Source: DAOWGG01 sp965369815
GTDB taxonomy: Bacteria > Patescibacteriota > Gracilibacteria > UM-FILTER-43-11
Assembly (NCBI GenBank): GCA_965369815.1
Contig: CBDUQS010000005.1
Location: forward strand, 1-44,479
Length of the DNA: 44,479 nucleotides
Direction of reading: 5' to 3'
In this document: piece by piece, positions 33,128-41,759 of the stretch
Layout of the letters: each line of letters begins with the position of its first letter
Numbering within the stretch: the stretch's first letter is position 1
The notes under the pieces: model-generated
Seen by the model: the letters and a program-made list of their open reading frames with translations, nothing else
The model's database searches: none
Told to the model about the DNA's origin: nothing
Position numbers and translations under genes: made by a program

Positions 33128-33156
33128 TTGATAAATTATACAATTTATGTTATAAT
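33128..33156 (+). promoter_or_regulatory. Promoter of the 33177 gene
   Basis: TTGATA (33128-33133), 17-base spacer, TATAAT (33151-33156). The ATG at 33177 lies only about 14 bases after the expected transcription start, so the mRNA has almost no leader. Confidence 0.7.
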
Positions 33157-33176
33157 ATATAGATTAATTTTATTAA

Positions 33177-35210
33177 ATGCCGGAAAAACCCAAGAAAAAC
33201 ATCAGAGTAGTTGAAGAAGAAAAGCTTCAGGCGGAGAAGCCTGAGGAGGCTGTTGAGATTAAAAATACTCAGGAGCTTGTTGATGAGACTAAGGAGAGGG
33301 GGCATCATCTTGCGGCCAGTCTTGACTTGGCGGCTTTGCCGGGGTTGGTTAATCCGGAAACAAAAGGGGAGACGATAGACGCCAGGGGGATCGATCATAT
33401 TCTGGATTTAATGAAAGAAGAATTTAATTCAGGCGCAACTGATCTGGCTACCTATAACGAGTATTATAACCAGACTGCTCATGCGCTTACCGACATTGTG
33501 GATGAAAAAGAGTATGATTTTTCAGGCTTCACCGAAACTCAAAAAAAGCTCATTTTAATGAAGTTCGGGAAATGGGGGAGTGAAGGGTATGATATGGGGC
33601 GAATGGAGGATATTACGAGTGGAAAAGAGGTTACGGTCGAAGAATTCTTTGAGAACCTACGAGAGAGGAAGCAGCTCAGGTATTTTGTTGAAAAGGCAAT
33701 CTATGATCATTTAATGAAACAAGATCTGACCCAGGAGCTCATATCATTCGACGAGGATCGTGAGTCTCCCGAAGCGGAGGAGATGGTTAGGTCGATTGCC
33801 GATCAGCTTGGAATTGAGAAAGAGGTAGTTTGGAAAATGTGGCTGGAAAGTAAGGATTCAGATGAGTTCAGAGCCACTTTAAATCAAGAATATCTCGCTT
33901 CCGGTGTGTGTCGGGACATTGCGGTTTTCCAGGCAAAGTTGGCCCATCAGATGGGAATGAAAGATAGCTTCACTACTAATGCCAGCTGGAAAGGGAATTC
34001 ACATGTGGTTAGTGGATTTCGGGATGAGACAGGTAATATTGTGTTTGTAAATTACGATGCGATAGTGCCAACTGATACGCCGAATATGAAAATGGCACTT
34101 AAATATTTGGAAGATAATCAGGAATCCATTGCGCTTCAGTATTTGATATCAAGAGGGCAGGATGAGGGTGAGGATCTAATTCGTATAAAAAGTGAGGCTT
34201 CCGAAACCATAGAGGATATCGCCCGAGGCACTTCGAGAAAGATCGAAGATCAAATGGGGGATGTTATTGAGGCAGGGGGACTGCGTCAGACGGAGACTGG
34301 CATTGATTTTGCTGTAGAGAAAAACAGGACAAATCTTGAGTTGAGTCTCGACACCATTGCGGGCTCCGTAATACTTTCAACCACCTATCACAACCTACAA
34401 GACAGGGAGGCAAATGCGATCAATCAGGCAACGTCAGGACGTTTGGGTTATGAAGTGGGAAATGAGACGATCCAGGCAGGAGTGGGAACCTCTATTGCCC
34501 ACTTGGAACTCAAAGCCTCGGATCTGGAGGGCAATAGAATAAAGCTTAATAAACTTTTTGTTGATTTATATTTAAAAACCCACAAGGAATTTGAGATGAC
34601 TGACTCTATTCATTATCAAATCGGCGCCATTGTGGACGCGATTGTGGATATCGGCCTGGATCAGAAATCTTTTTCATCCGCTGAAATGGAAATCGCGACA
34701 GGACAAAAGCTTTCTTATGTTTCAAATAATCTGGAGGTTTATGTAGGGCTTCAGACAAAGCACGCGCCGGTACCGGAAGCGGTTCAAAAGTCCTCCCTTA
34801 ATCCATCGGTGTACACAATGACAAATGATCTTTTAGCCGCCAATGTGGGGGCTGATATTGGACTTGGAACAGTGAGCGGGTACAGGGTCAGTTTGGCGGC
34901 GATGGGGCAGGCAGGCACACAGTCTCTTGGTCTTGCAGAAGAATATAAGGGAAAAGCCCGTCTTAGTGCGGAGGAGGAAGAAGGAAAGGGGGGGATGTAC
35001 ATTGAAGGCGATATCAATTACACTGACTCTCACGATTTTCGCATCAATGAAGAAATGGAAGTAGGGGGGGCAGCTGGCTACCGAACCGAAATGAAGGGGG
35101 GAATGCTTGAAATTAGTGGATTTGCTTTCAATAATTTGTCAATGGGGGAGTTCAAAGATCCGCGTCTGGACGATTTTGGATTCGGCTTTAAGGTGAAATA
35201 CGAATTTTAA
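33177..35210 (+). CDS. Transglutaminase-like protein with barrel-like C-terminal half
   Basis: 677 aa. Residues 1-50 are charged and disordered; no signal peptide is seen. A helical part (50-235) is followed by a transglutaminase-like core with a full Cys-His-Asp set: Cys245 in 'ASGVCRDIAVFQAKLA', His276 in 'GNSHVVSGF', Asp294 in 'VFVNYDAIVP'. Residues about 370-677 are alternating beta-strands with Gly/aromatic turns, ending in 'GFGFKVKYEF'; a final Phe after alternating residues is typical of outer-membrane barrels, odd for a presumed monoderm cell. The codon and base usage seem more GC-rich than in neighbours. Function is unknown; a protein-processing or cross-linking surface role is possible. 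Confidence 0.65.
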   Translation: MPEKPKKNIRVVEEEKLQAEKPEEAVEIKNTQELVDETKERGHHLAASLDLAALPGLVNPETKGETIDARGIDHILDLMKEEFNSGATDLATYNEYYNQTAHALTDIVDEKEYDFSGFTETQKKLILMKFGKWGSEGYDMGRMEDITSGKEVTVEEFFENLRERKQLRYFVEKAIYDHLMKQDLTQELISFDEDRESPEAEEMVRSIADQLGIEKEVVWKMWLESKDSDEFRATLNQEYLASGVCRDIAVFQAKLAHQMGMKDSFTTNASWKGNSHVVSGFRDETGNIVFVNYDAIVPTDTPNMKMALKYLEDNQESIALQYLISRGQDEGEDLIRIKSEASETIEDIARGTSRKIEDQMGDVIEAGGLRQTETGIDFAVEKNRTNLELSLDTIAGSVILSTTYHNLQDREANAINQATSGRLGYEVGNETIQAGVGTSIAHLELKASDLEGNRIKLNKLFVDLYLKTHKEFEMTDSIHYQIGAIVDAIVDIGLDQKSFSSAEMEIATGQKLSYVSNNLEVYVGLQTKHAPVPEAVQKSSLNPSVYTMTNDLLAANVGADIGLGTVSGYRVSLAAMGQAGTQSLGLAEEYKGKARLSAEEEEGKGGMYIEGDINYTDSHDFRINEEMEVGGAAGYRTEMKGGMLEISGFAFNNLSMGEFKDPRLDDFGFGFKVKYEF

Positions 35211-35281
35211 AATTCAGGAGGAATATTAATTTAGGCTTTAATTTTTAACGTGTTTTATAATCCCGAAACACTCACTCTTTT

Positions 35282-35311
35282 TTGACTAGCTCATTTTCTT
35301 GTCACTAATAT
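35282..35311 (+). promoter_or_regulatory. Promoter of the DHH phosphoesterase gene
   Basis: TTGACT (35282-35287), 18-base spacer, TAATAT (35306-35311), about 50 bases before the ATG at 35364. Confidence 0.6.
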
Positions 35312-35363
35312 TTTTATGCCCTATTTTTAATCCTTAAGTAAAAAAACTTAAATAAAAAATAAA

Positions 35364-36323
35364 ATGAAACTCAATTCTCAAGAACTCGAAAAAATTGATG
35401 CCCTCATACAAAGGAGTAATCGGATTCTCATTGTTCCGCACAAATCGCCCGATGGAGACACGATCGGATCGGCTTTAGCGTTGTATCAGGTTCTATTCCA
35501 AATGGGGAAGGCACCAGAAATTATATGCACGGACGAAGCTCCAGAAGAGTTTAAGTTTTTACCGAATATCGAAAAATTCAGAGTCGGCAGTCCACAATTA
35601 AACTACGACGCTTATTTTATTTTGGATGCAGGGGCGAATTATATGACAGGAATTCATGAGTCTCACGCTGTCTTATTTAGCAAAGACCTTGAGGTGGTAA
35701 ACATCGACCATCACCCTTCAAATGATTATTTTGGAAAGTATAATTTGGTGAACACCGAAGCGCCTTCGGCAACCGCGATTTTATATGAAATGTTCACCGC
35801 TTTAAATTATTCAATCGACCGTCATACGGCTACTTGTTTGTTAACGGGGGTTTATACCGATACAGGAAGCTTTATGCATTCCAATACCACATCAGAAATA
35901 CTAAGGATCGGAGCTCGCTTGCTAGCCAAGGGGGCCAATTTACGAAGTATTTCAAAAGAAATTTTTAATACCACCAAAGTGTCCACTATGCGTTTATGGG
36001 GGAGGGTTTTAAAAAACATCCATCAAAACGAAGAAGACGTGACAATGTCGGTCGTGCGGGAAAAGGATTTTACTGATACGGGAGCCGATTATTCAGAGAT
36101 GACAGGTGTTGTGGACTATGTAAATTCGGTGCCGAATGCAAAATACAGCGTGATTCTTACTGAAAAAGAAGGGAAAGTGAAAGGATCTTTAAGAACTTTG
36201 CGTGAAGAAGTTGATGTGGCAGAAATTGCTTCAGAATACGGAGGAGGGGGGCATACAAAAGCAGCTGGATTCACGATTCCTGGACAGCTACAAAAAGAAA
36301 CAAGATGGAAGGTGGTGAATTAA
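35364..36323 (+). CDS. DHH-family phosphoesterase, NrnA-like
   Basis: 319 aa, the typical NrnA length. The DHH domain has 'VPHKSPDGDTIGSALALYQV' (motif I metal-binding Asp/Gly), 'YFILDAGAN' (motif II), 'VVNIDHHPSNDYFG' (the DHH motif) and 'GVYTDTGSF' (motif IV). The DHHA1 substrate-binding part ends in 'YGGGGHTKAAGFTIPG'. Members degrade nanoRNAs or the dinucleotide pApA from cyclic di-AMP, and some also dephosphorylate PAP. No cyclic di-AMP synthase is near. It is the single gene between two large unknowns and has its own promoter. Confidence 0.92.
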   Translation: MKLNSQELEKIDALIQRSNRILIVPHKSPDGDTIGSALALYQVLFQMGKAPEIICTDEAPEEFKFLPNIEKFRVGSPQLNYDAYFILDAGANYMTGIHESHAVLFSKDLEVVNIDHHPSNDYFGKYNLVNTEAPSATAILYEMFTALNYSIDRHTATCLLTGVYTDTGSFMHSNTTSEILRIGARLLAKGANLRSISKEIFNTTKVSTMRLWGRVLKNIHQNEEDVTMSVVREKDFTDTGADYSEMTGVVDYVNSVPNAKYSVILTEKEGKVKGSLRTLREEVDVAEIASEYGGGGHTKAAGFTIPGQLQKETRWKVVN

Positions 36324-36358
36324 CATTTCCTATCGAGAGGTCTTCAGAGAAAAAGCTA

Positions 36359-36387
36359 TTGACAATTTTTAATTTTAAAGTCAAAAT
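36359..36387 (+). promoter_or_regulatory. Promoter of the methyltransferase gene
   Basis: TTGACA (36359-36364), 17-base spacer, CAAAAT (36382-36387). The leader is about 70 bases. Confidence 0.5.
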
Positions 36388-36462
36388 GTTACTCCTTCGA
36401 CTTTAGTGGGTCAAGAATACCTATTTCTAGTCTAGGGTTTTGATTTATTAAGCCTGTAAAAA

Positions 36463-38298
36463 ATGTCAAATGGTGGTGGTAACAAACCAAAAGATGGGGA
36501 CATTCTTCCAGAGGAGGAATTTGAAATAGTTCAAGGAAGTGAGGTTATAAATCTTCCAGATTCTTCTATCTTTGGCATGGTTGATCTGTCAAAGGGGATT
36601 ACTCAAGACGTCTTATATCCAGATGATATTGACCATATATTAGGCATTTTAGATAGCCTGTATGAAAAGTTTGAAAGTTTAATTCGTCAATTTCAAAATT
36701 TAAAGTATTATCAAGATGTCAAAGTTGGAGAGGTAGGCGGAGGAGAAAGGAGGGGAGTCGTTATGGATATCTTACAAGAAATTCAGGCCATTCAAGTATC
36801 ATTGGAAACCTATGTCCAGAATCGAGGTATGCAAGGCCCAATGAAACAATTCGCCAATCTAAACCAGGAAATCAAAGCGTTGATTTCAACAGGTGAAATC
36901 TCAGATGGCAATATGGCCTTTTTAAGCAGTTCACTAGGAAGATTAAAAGATTACTTTGAGTCAGAAAAGGAGGCTGGAGTGGAGAATGCAGCTGAGCAAG
37001 GGGAGCATTTTTCTAACAGTCTTGCCTGTCTCATTCAGGAGATAGAGGATATAAAAAGCAAAAGTTACGAAGAGGAAATGGATTTGATCGAGGGAAATAG
37101 GCTTATGATTTCTTGTGTAGAAAGGGTAAACCGATTGATTAAAGCTCTGGGAAAAAATACCAGACTGACAACTTATTTAAAAGTAAGTGCAATTCAGCCA
37201 ATCAATGACGTGATTATGCAGTTAGGAAGTGCTCAGCCGATTCTTGATTTAACTGAGGCTCATATAGAGGTTTTGCAGAAAAAAACGGAGCAGTTCATTA
37301 GTTTTTTCGCGCAGGAGGTTGAAAAAAAACAGCGAGAAGGAAGTTTAAAATTGGATGGAGGTAATAATATGATGACTTCGCAGCCCATTGGATTGCCTGA
37401 AGAAAGAACAGACCCAGCAGAGGTTCAGAGGAAAATCGTTGAAATTCGAGAATTGATAGAGGGGGGGAGAAAAAGAGAGGCAATTCCTTTAATTGAAACG
37501 ATTTGTAGTTCTTTTCAGGCTTATCAGCGATTGTGGGATGAAACAAATCCAAACAGGCGAAGTTTTATGAACGAAAAAGACAGTATGCATCCATTGGTTG
37601 AAACTTTCTTGGTCGATTTTTTCTCATCAGAAACTATGAGCGCAGAGCACGCAAGCACAAGAGTCCTTGAGCTTGGGCCAGGGATTGGTAACGACGCTTT
37701 AAATTGGATTAAGTATATGCCTAATTTAAAGCATTACCTTGGATGGGAAGCGAGTAAAAAAGCGGCTGACATTGCTCGGGCTAGAATTACAAATATGCTA
37801 AGTAAGAAAGGGGCCGGCATTGCGCCTACGGAGTGGCATATTGAGCCAGGAGATTTTGTAAAGCGAATTCAGGGCGCTGCTCAGGGGTTGGAGCAGGTGG
37901 GAGGAAGAATGTCAGATGTCACCACGGTAATCACGAGTATCTCGACTCTGCATTATTTTTGGCAACCAGTATTTAGAGAGATATTAAGGAGTATTCATGA
38001 AATATTGTTTCATTCGAGAGGATATTTAGTAATGGCTCTTAAGACGCCTGAATCAGCCTCCTTTAAAGAGCATGCCTTACTCGAGAGTACAAAGGGGTAC
38101 AAAGTCGGGATTCATCGAGAGGAGGGGATACTAAGAGCTTTTATGACCCCCGAAGAGATCAACAAAATGTTGGATGAAAAAGGATTTGATATGACAAACG
38201 CAATCACTTTTCCAAAGGTGATAGAGGGGTATGATCACCCTGGGGATAAAGAGGTATTTTGGAATATAATTGTAAAACCAAAAAAAATTAAGAGGTAG
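36463..38298 (+). CDS. SAM-dependent methyltransferase with long helical N-terminal region
   Basis: 611 aa, no signal peptide or membrane helix. Residues 1-370 are predicted helical and rich in Glu/Gln/Lys, with repeated segments like 'IDHILGILDSLYEKFESLI' and 'EHFSNSLACLIQEIEDIKSK', so a helical bundle or coiled-coil oligomer is likely. A class I methyltransferase fold follows: glycine-rich SAM loop 'VLELGPGIGNDALNW' at 401-415 and acidic 'YLGWEASKKAADIA'. A strand with 'TVITSISTLHYFWQP' (the place of the motif that binds substrate) and 'VFWNIIVKP' complete the fold. The overall pattern is nearest to EgtD- or small-molecule-type enzymes. The substrate is unknown. It converges with the TrmB-like regulator, overlapping by 11 bases. 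Confidence 0.72.
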   Translation: MSNGGGNKPKDGDILPEEEFEIVQGSEVINLPDSSIFGMVDLSKGITQDVLYPDDIDHILGILDSLYEKFESLIRQFQNLKYYQDVKVGEVGGGERRGVVMDILQEIQAIQVSLETYVQNRGMQGPMKQFANLNQEIKALISTGEISDGNMAFLSSSLGRLKDYFESEKEAGVENAAEQGEHFSNSLACLIQEIEDIKSKSYEEEMDLIEGNRLMISCVERVNRLIKALGKNTRLTTYLKVSAIQPINDVIMQLGSAQPILDLTEAHIEVLQKKTEQFISFFAQEVEKKQREGSLKLDGGNNMMTSQPIGLPEERTDPAEVQRKIVEIRELIEGGRKREAIPLIETICSSFQAYQRLWDETNPNRRSFMNEKDSMHPLVETFLVDFFSSETMSAEHASTRVLELGPGIGNDALNWIKYMPNLKHYLGWEASKKAADIARARITNMLSKKGAGIAPTEWHIEPGDFVKRIQGAAQGLEQVGGRMSDVTTVITSISTLHYFWQPVFREILRSIHEILFHSRGYLVMALKTPESASFKEHALLESTKGYKVGIHREEGILRAFMTPEEINKMLDEKGFDMTNAITFPKVIEGYDHPGDKEVFWNIIVKPKKIKR

Positions 38299-39070
38299 GC
38301 CTAATAGCCTTATCTCCGTAGTTTTTCCAAGTGAGCATATAAATAGAGAGGAACATTCTTGCGATGGTCTCACTTTCAATGATCACTCCAATGGGGGATT
38401 CCTGGCGAAGGGACATAATGGCCACCTTATTTCCAAAAATACGTACTTCACCCTCAATTGGGAAGTATTTATGAGGAATATAAACCACTTCACGGTGCTC
38501 ACGAGCATTCTTCTTCATTTCTTTTTCATCCTTTTCATAAAGTGGCATAATCGCATGAGTGACAATACCCAATTCATTTCGTTTTTGAATGTATTCATCG
38601 GTGTAGATCCCTAGGTCTTCATAAATTTTAGTAATATCTCCATATCGATATTGATTTTCTCCTTCTTTCAAGACGGTTTCATAAATCTGCTTAATACCTT
38701 CAATTCCCTCGTAGTAACGAATTTTAGGAAGGCTGTCAGAATCGTCTTCAGTCATTGTTAATAGAGGAAGGGTCTCTAACATCGCTTGGTTCATTTCACC
38801 CAATTGCTTTTGCCTTTCATCGATAAGGAGTTTGAGTCGGTTTTCAGGGTCTTCTGCAAAAAAACAAGTGATTCCATGGCGTTGAGCCTTGGTAACGAGC
38901 CCTTTTCTAACGAGTCGAACCAGCGTTTTATAAACAGTGGTACGGTTTAAGTTAGCGCGGGTAGCAATAACACTAGCAGGTTGAGCACCAGGTGTTTTAA
39001 GTAAGGTTAGGTAGATATCAGGCTCTTTATCTTGTAGGCCTAAATTCTTTAATACTTGGTCAATTTTCAT
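38288..39070 (-). CDS. TrmB-family transcriptional regulator
   Basis: 260 aa. An N-terminal winged helix-turn-helix at about 1-75 has the TrmB pattern ('KEPDIYLTLLKTPGAQPASV', 'ANLNRTTVYKTLVRLVRKGL'). A short helix (about 85-105) leads to a C-terminal regulatory domain from about 115. It carries 'LPKIRYYEGIEGIKQIYETV' and 'GEVRIFGNKVAIMSL', seen in TrmB-like regulators. Archaeal TrmB proteins sense sugars; relatives are common in CPR with unknown signals. It shares a 289-base divergent intergenic region with the degenerate kinase gene at 39360 and overlaps the methyltransferase gene at its 3' end, so either neighbour may be a target. Confidence 0.85.
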   Translation of the reverse strand: MKIDQVLKNLGLQDKEPDIYLTLLKTPGAQPASVIATRANLNRTTVYKTLVRLVRKGLVTKAQRHGITCFFAEDPENRLKLLIDERQKQLGEMNQAMLETLPLLTMTEDDSDSLPKIRYYEGIEGIKQIYETVLKEGENQYRYGDITKIYEDLGIYTDEYIQKRNELGIVTHAIMPLYEKDEKEMKKNAREHREVVYIPHKYFPIEGEVRIFGNKVAIMSLRQESPIGVIIESETIARMFLSIYMLTWKNYGDKAIRPTS

Positions 39071-39161
39071 ATTTTATGTATTAATAACATGTTGTGAACT
39101 GATAAGAACAACCCCATTTTAGCTTATGTGTAAGGTGAAATCAATACTTTGTTATGGGTGA

Positions 39162-39190
39162 TTGACAATAGTGTTGTTTTCACTTAATAT
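39162..39190 (+). promoter_or_regulatory. Strong promoter of the 39360 gene
   Basis: TTGACA (39162-39167), 17-base spacer, TAATAT (39185-39190). Transcription should begin near 39197, giving a leader of about 160 bases. Confidence 0.75.
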
Positions 39191-39272
39191 GATTACCGTT
39201 AACAACGCAGAGAAATTCAGACATTATTACACAAAGAAGTTAACTCATTGTTTCGCGGGAGGGCAACTTTAT

Positions 39273-39315
39273 ATAGGTTAAGGGGGGTGGTTCTAAATCA
39301 CCCTCCTCTTCCTAT
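39273..39315 (+). other. Stem-loop in the leader of the 39360 gene
   Basis: A core stem of about ten pairs (GGGGGGTGGT with ATCACCCTCC, two G-T) is closed further out by ATAGG/CCTAT. It is followed by pyrimidine-rich but not T-only sequence. A protein-binding or attenuating leader is possible. A short reading frame of 10 codons plus stop (39346-39378) overlaps the real start out of frame. Confidence 0.5.
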
Positions 39316-39359
39316 CACTCAACAACCAAAAATTATATAAAAACCATGATAAAAAATTT

Positions 39360-40136
39360 ATGGTTATTTCTAAACTGATCAGAAAACAAGATCTAAAACG
39401 ACAGGGAGAAATTATTGAAAAGCTTCAACAAGAAGCTCGTATGCTTTTTTATGACAGAATGATGTATGAGGTAAATGACTCCCTTACCTCTATATTAGCG
39501 GTGTGTGACGTAGAAGGAAGAGAATCAATCCCTAAGGTTAAACAATATATCCATCGAGTGAATCAGTCGCTTTTAGATGCTAAGAACTATCAGAGTCACT
39601 TTAGTAGTGATAAAAAGTTTAACGTGAGTCTTGTCGTGAAGAACTTAATACATGTTATAAAGGAAAATTATAAAGAGGGAAAATTCGCTTGCCTGATATC
39701 AGACATCAAAGCACCAGTTCAAGGGGATCAATCTAAATTTGAAATACTGTTTTTGAATATCTTTGTTAGCATGATATTGGAGGGGCGGGACTCTGATTCA
39801 GAAATTTTGATTGAATTGCGTCAAAAAGACCAAAATGCAATGCTTACAATCTTAAAAGATTCTCATGTATTTTCAAAAAAATCACTTGAAAAAATCAATG
39901 AACTACGAGAAAAGGAAGGTTTTAAAGGGATGATAAGTATTACTCCTCATGGAAAGGGGGTTGAAGTGATTATTAAAATTCCCTTGCAGTTCAGCGCTAT
40001 TAGCATTAGTGAACCTGTACTAAAAGAGCCTCAAAAAACAGCTACCAAAAAAATAGAAAATGAATCAGTTAAAATCGCTGAAGAATCAGAAGATCTTTAT
40101 AGTGAAGTGAGATTTCCAAGATTTTCCTTTAGATAA
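39360..40136 (+). CDS. Degenerate histidine-kinase-like protein
   Basis: 258 aa, soluble. Residues 15-80 look like a DHp two-helix domain: the H-box position reads 'RMMYEVNDSLTSILAV', with Tyr36 where the phosphorylated His would be, followed by the usual Glu and Asn. Residues about 85-210 resemble an HATPase_c fold ('SKFEILFLNIFVSMILEG' at the N-box), but the Mg-binding Asn is Ser, and the DxGxG and GxGLGL boxes are gone ('ILKDSHVFSKK'). So neither phosphorylation nor ATP binding is expected. The tail is Lys/Glu-rich. It may work as a scaffold or as an adaptor for the receiver protein at 28528. It has a strong promoter and a structured leader. Confidence 0.7.
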   Translation: MVISKLIRKQDLKRQGEIIEKLQQEARMLFYDRMMYEVNDSLTSILAVCDVEGRESIPKVKQYIHRVNQSLLDAKNYQSHFSSDKKFNVSLVVKNLIHVIKENYKEGKFACLISDIKAPVQGDQSKFEILFLNIFVSMILEGRDSDSEILIELRQKDQNAMLTILKDSHVFSKKSLEKINELREKEGFKGMISITPHGKGVEVIIKIPLQFSAISISEPVLKEPQKTATKKIENESVKIAEESEDLYSEVRFPRFSFR

Positions 40137-40256
40137 TCTTTTTAAATCGTATTAAAAAAGTAGGCACCAAGTCCTTCAGAAAATGGGACGGCTAGGGATA
40201 GGTGGAGGGGGCTATTTTTTGAAGAAAGAGCAAAATTCATACGTAAGCTGAAATAG

Positions 40257-40271
40257 TCCCGTAATACGGGA
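40257..40271. other. Small perfect palindrome between the kinase-like gene and tRNA-Leu
   Basis: TCCCGTAATACGGGA is a perfect inverted repeat about 30 bases after the 3' end of tRNA-Leu on the minus strand. It may be the tRNA terminator without a clear T tract. The rest of the 164-base gap (40137-40300) contains no gene that I can support. Confidence 0.4.
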
Positions 40272-40300
40272 ATATGAAAGCTGAAGTATAATTTTGCGAT

Positions 40301-40390
<90 letters not shown>

Positions 40391-40494
40391 ATGATGAGCT
40401 CTAAACTTTAAAAATTTTCTACGCAAATTTACAAAGTTTAGTTCTCCGCTTCATGTTCTCACTTTGCTCCGAGCATTCCGCTTCGAAGCGCTCT

Positions 40495-40516
40495 GCCTGC
40501 CTGCCGGTAGGCAGGC
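40495..40516. repeat. GC-rich palindrome in the tRNA-Leu to pilT gap
   Basis: GCCTGCC and GGCAGGC flank TGCCGGTA, giving a near-perfect 22-base palindrome. It sits in a GC-rich patch (40440-40545) of short inverted repeats (CGCTTCGAAGCG and similar). Palindromes of this CCTGCC type are common in CPR genomes. The 240-base gap holds no gene that I can support. Confidence 0.6.
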
Positions 40517-40631
40517 TCGCAGGTTGGTCACCTGGGCAGGATATTGAGAAAACTGATGCTTTAAAAAGTCAGGATAATTCTAAATTATCGCCACGGATTA
40601 TAGCGATTAATGCTTATTAGAGCAAGAAGTC

Positions 40632-41699
40632 TTAAGTAGCATCCTCAAGTCTTTTTGAAAGAGCTTCCATGTCATTCGCCTTTGAAAGGGCATCTTCTTT
40701 GGTAACCATGCCTGCTCGCACCAAATCCTCAAGAGACTGATCCATTAAGATCATTCCTTCACTCGAACCGATTTGAATCATGGAATTCATTTGGTTGATT
40801 TGACCTTGGGCAATGCAGTTTTTTATTCCATCGTTTGCCAACATAATCTCGCGCGCCGCCACGCGGCCTTCCCCACTGGAATGAGGGATAAGAACCTGAG
40901 AAATAACTCCTTTCAAATTATTAGAAAGCTGATTGCGTATCTGTCCTTGTTGGTAGGCAGGGAAAACATCCGTGACACGATCGATCGTTTGGGAAGCACT
41001 AGGTGTATGTAATGTGGAAAAAACCAAATGCCCTGTTTCCGCCAAGGTCATGGCGGCAGCAATGGTTTCCAAATCTCTCATTTCACCCACCAAAACCACA
41101 TCAGGATCTTGTCGAAGCGCCGCACGGATTGCGCTGGAGAAACTGTGAGTATGAACATTGATTTCACGTTGGGTAATCAGGCAGTTTTTATTTTGGTAAA
41201 CATATTCAATCGGATCCTCAATCGTAATAATGTGGGCATTCCGATGACTATTAATATAGTCAACCATCGAAGCCAGAGTGGTTGATTTTCCACTTCCTGT
41301 TGGCCCGGTTACCAAAACCAGTCCGTGAGGAATCTGAAGTAGTTGTTCAATAGAAGGGCCAAGGCCGAGCTCTTCCAAGGTTGGAATCTCATCGGAGATA
41401 ACACGAAGAGCGATAGCAGGCCCAAAGCGCTCCTGATACACATTCGCGCGAAAGCGCCCTGTATTCGAGATGGAAAAAGAAAAGTCGACTTCTAAGTTAT
41501 CCGCAAATTCCTGCTTTTGAGTTTCATTGGCAATAACATCAATAATCCCATTTAAATCCTCTTTTGTGAGTGGCGGATATTTATTTACAGCACCAATAGC
41601 CCCCGTTTTCAATCGAACAATCGGCGGTTGGCCAATCTGAAGATGCAGGTCGGGAGACTGCGAGGTGATCACTTCTTGTAATAAGGCGGAAATGTCCAT
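40632..41699 (-). CDS. pilT: Type IV pilus retraction ATPase PilT
   Basis: 355 aa, the standard length. It depolymerises pilin at the membrane to retract pili, giving twitching or DNA uptake. The N-terminal domain begins 'LLQEVITSQSPDLHLQIG'; Walker A is 'VTGPTGSGKSTTLASM'. The Asp and His boxes are seen in 'THSFSSAIRAALRQDPD'; Walker B is 'VVLVGEMRDLETI'; and 'HLVFSTLHTPSASQTIDR' follows. The C-terminal PilT motif is intact ('DQSLEDLVRAGMVT'). It stands alone; no pilB, pilC or pilin gene is near, and the window edge does not explain that. Confidence 0.95.
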   Translation of the reverse strand: MDISALLQEVITSQSPDLHLQIGQPPIVRLKTGAIGAVNKYPPLTKEDLNGIIDVIANETQKQEFADNLEVDFSFSISNTGRFRANVYQERFGPAIALRVISDEIPTLEELGLGPSIEQLLQIPHGLVLVTGPTGSGKSTTLASMVDYINSHRNAHIITIEDPIEYVYQNKNCLITQREINVHTHSFSSAIRAALRQDPDVVLVGEMRDLETIAAAMTLAETGHLVFSTLHTPSASQTIDRVTDVFPAYQQGQIRNQLSNNLKGVISQVLIPHSSGEGRVAAREIMLANDGIKNCIAQGQINQMNSMIQIGSSEGMILMDQSLEDLVRAGMVTKEDALSKANDMEALSKRLEDAT

Positions 41700-41759
41700 T
41701 TGTTTTTCTTTTTATTGAACTCAATATAAACCATTTATTCCACTCCATCAAGATTTCTC

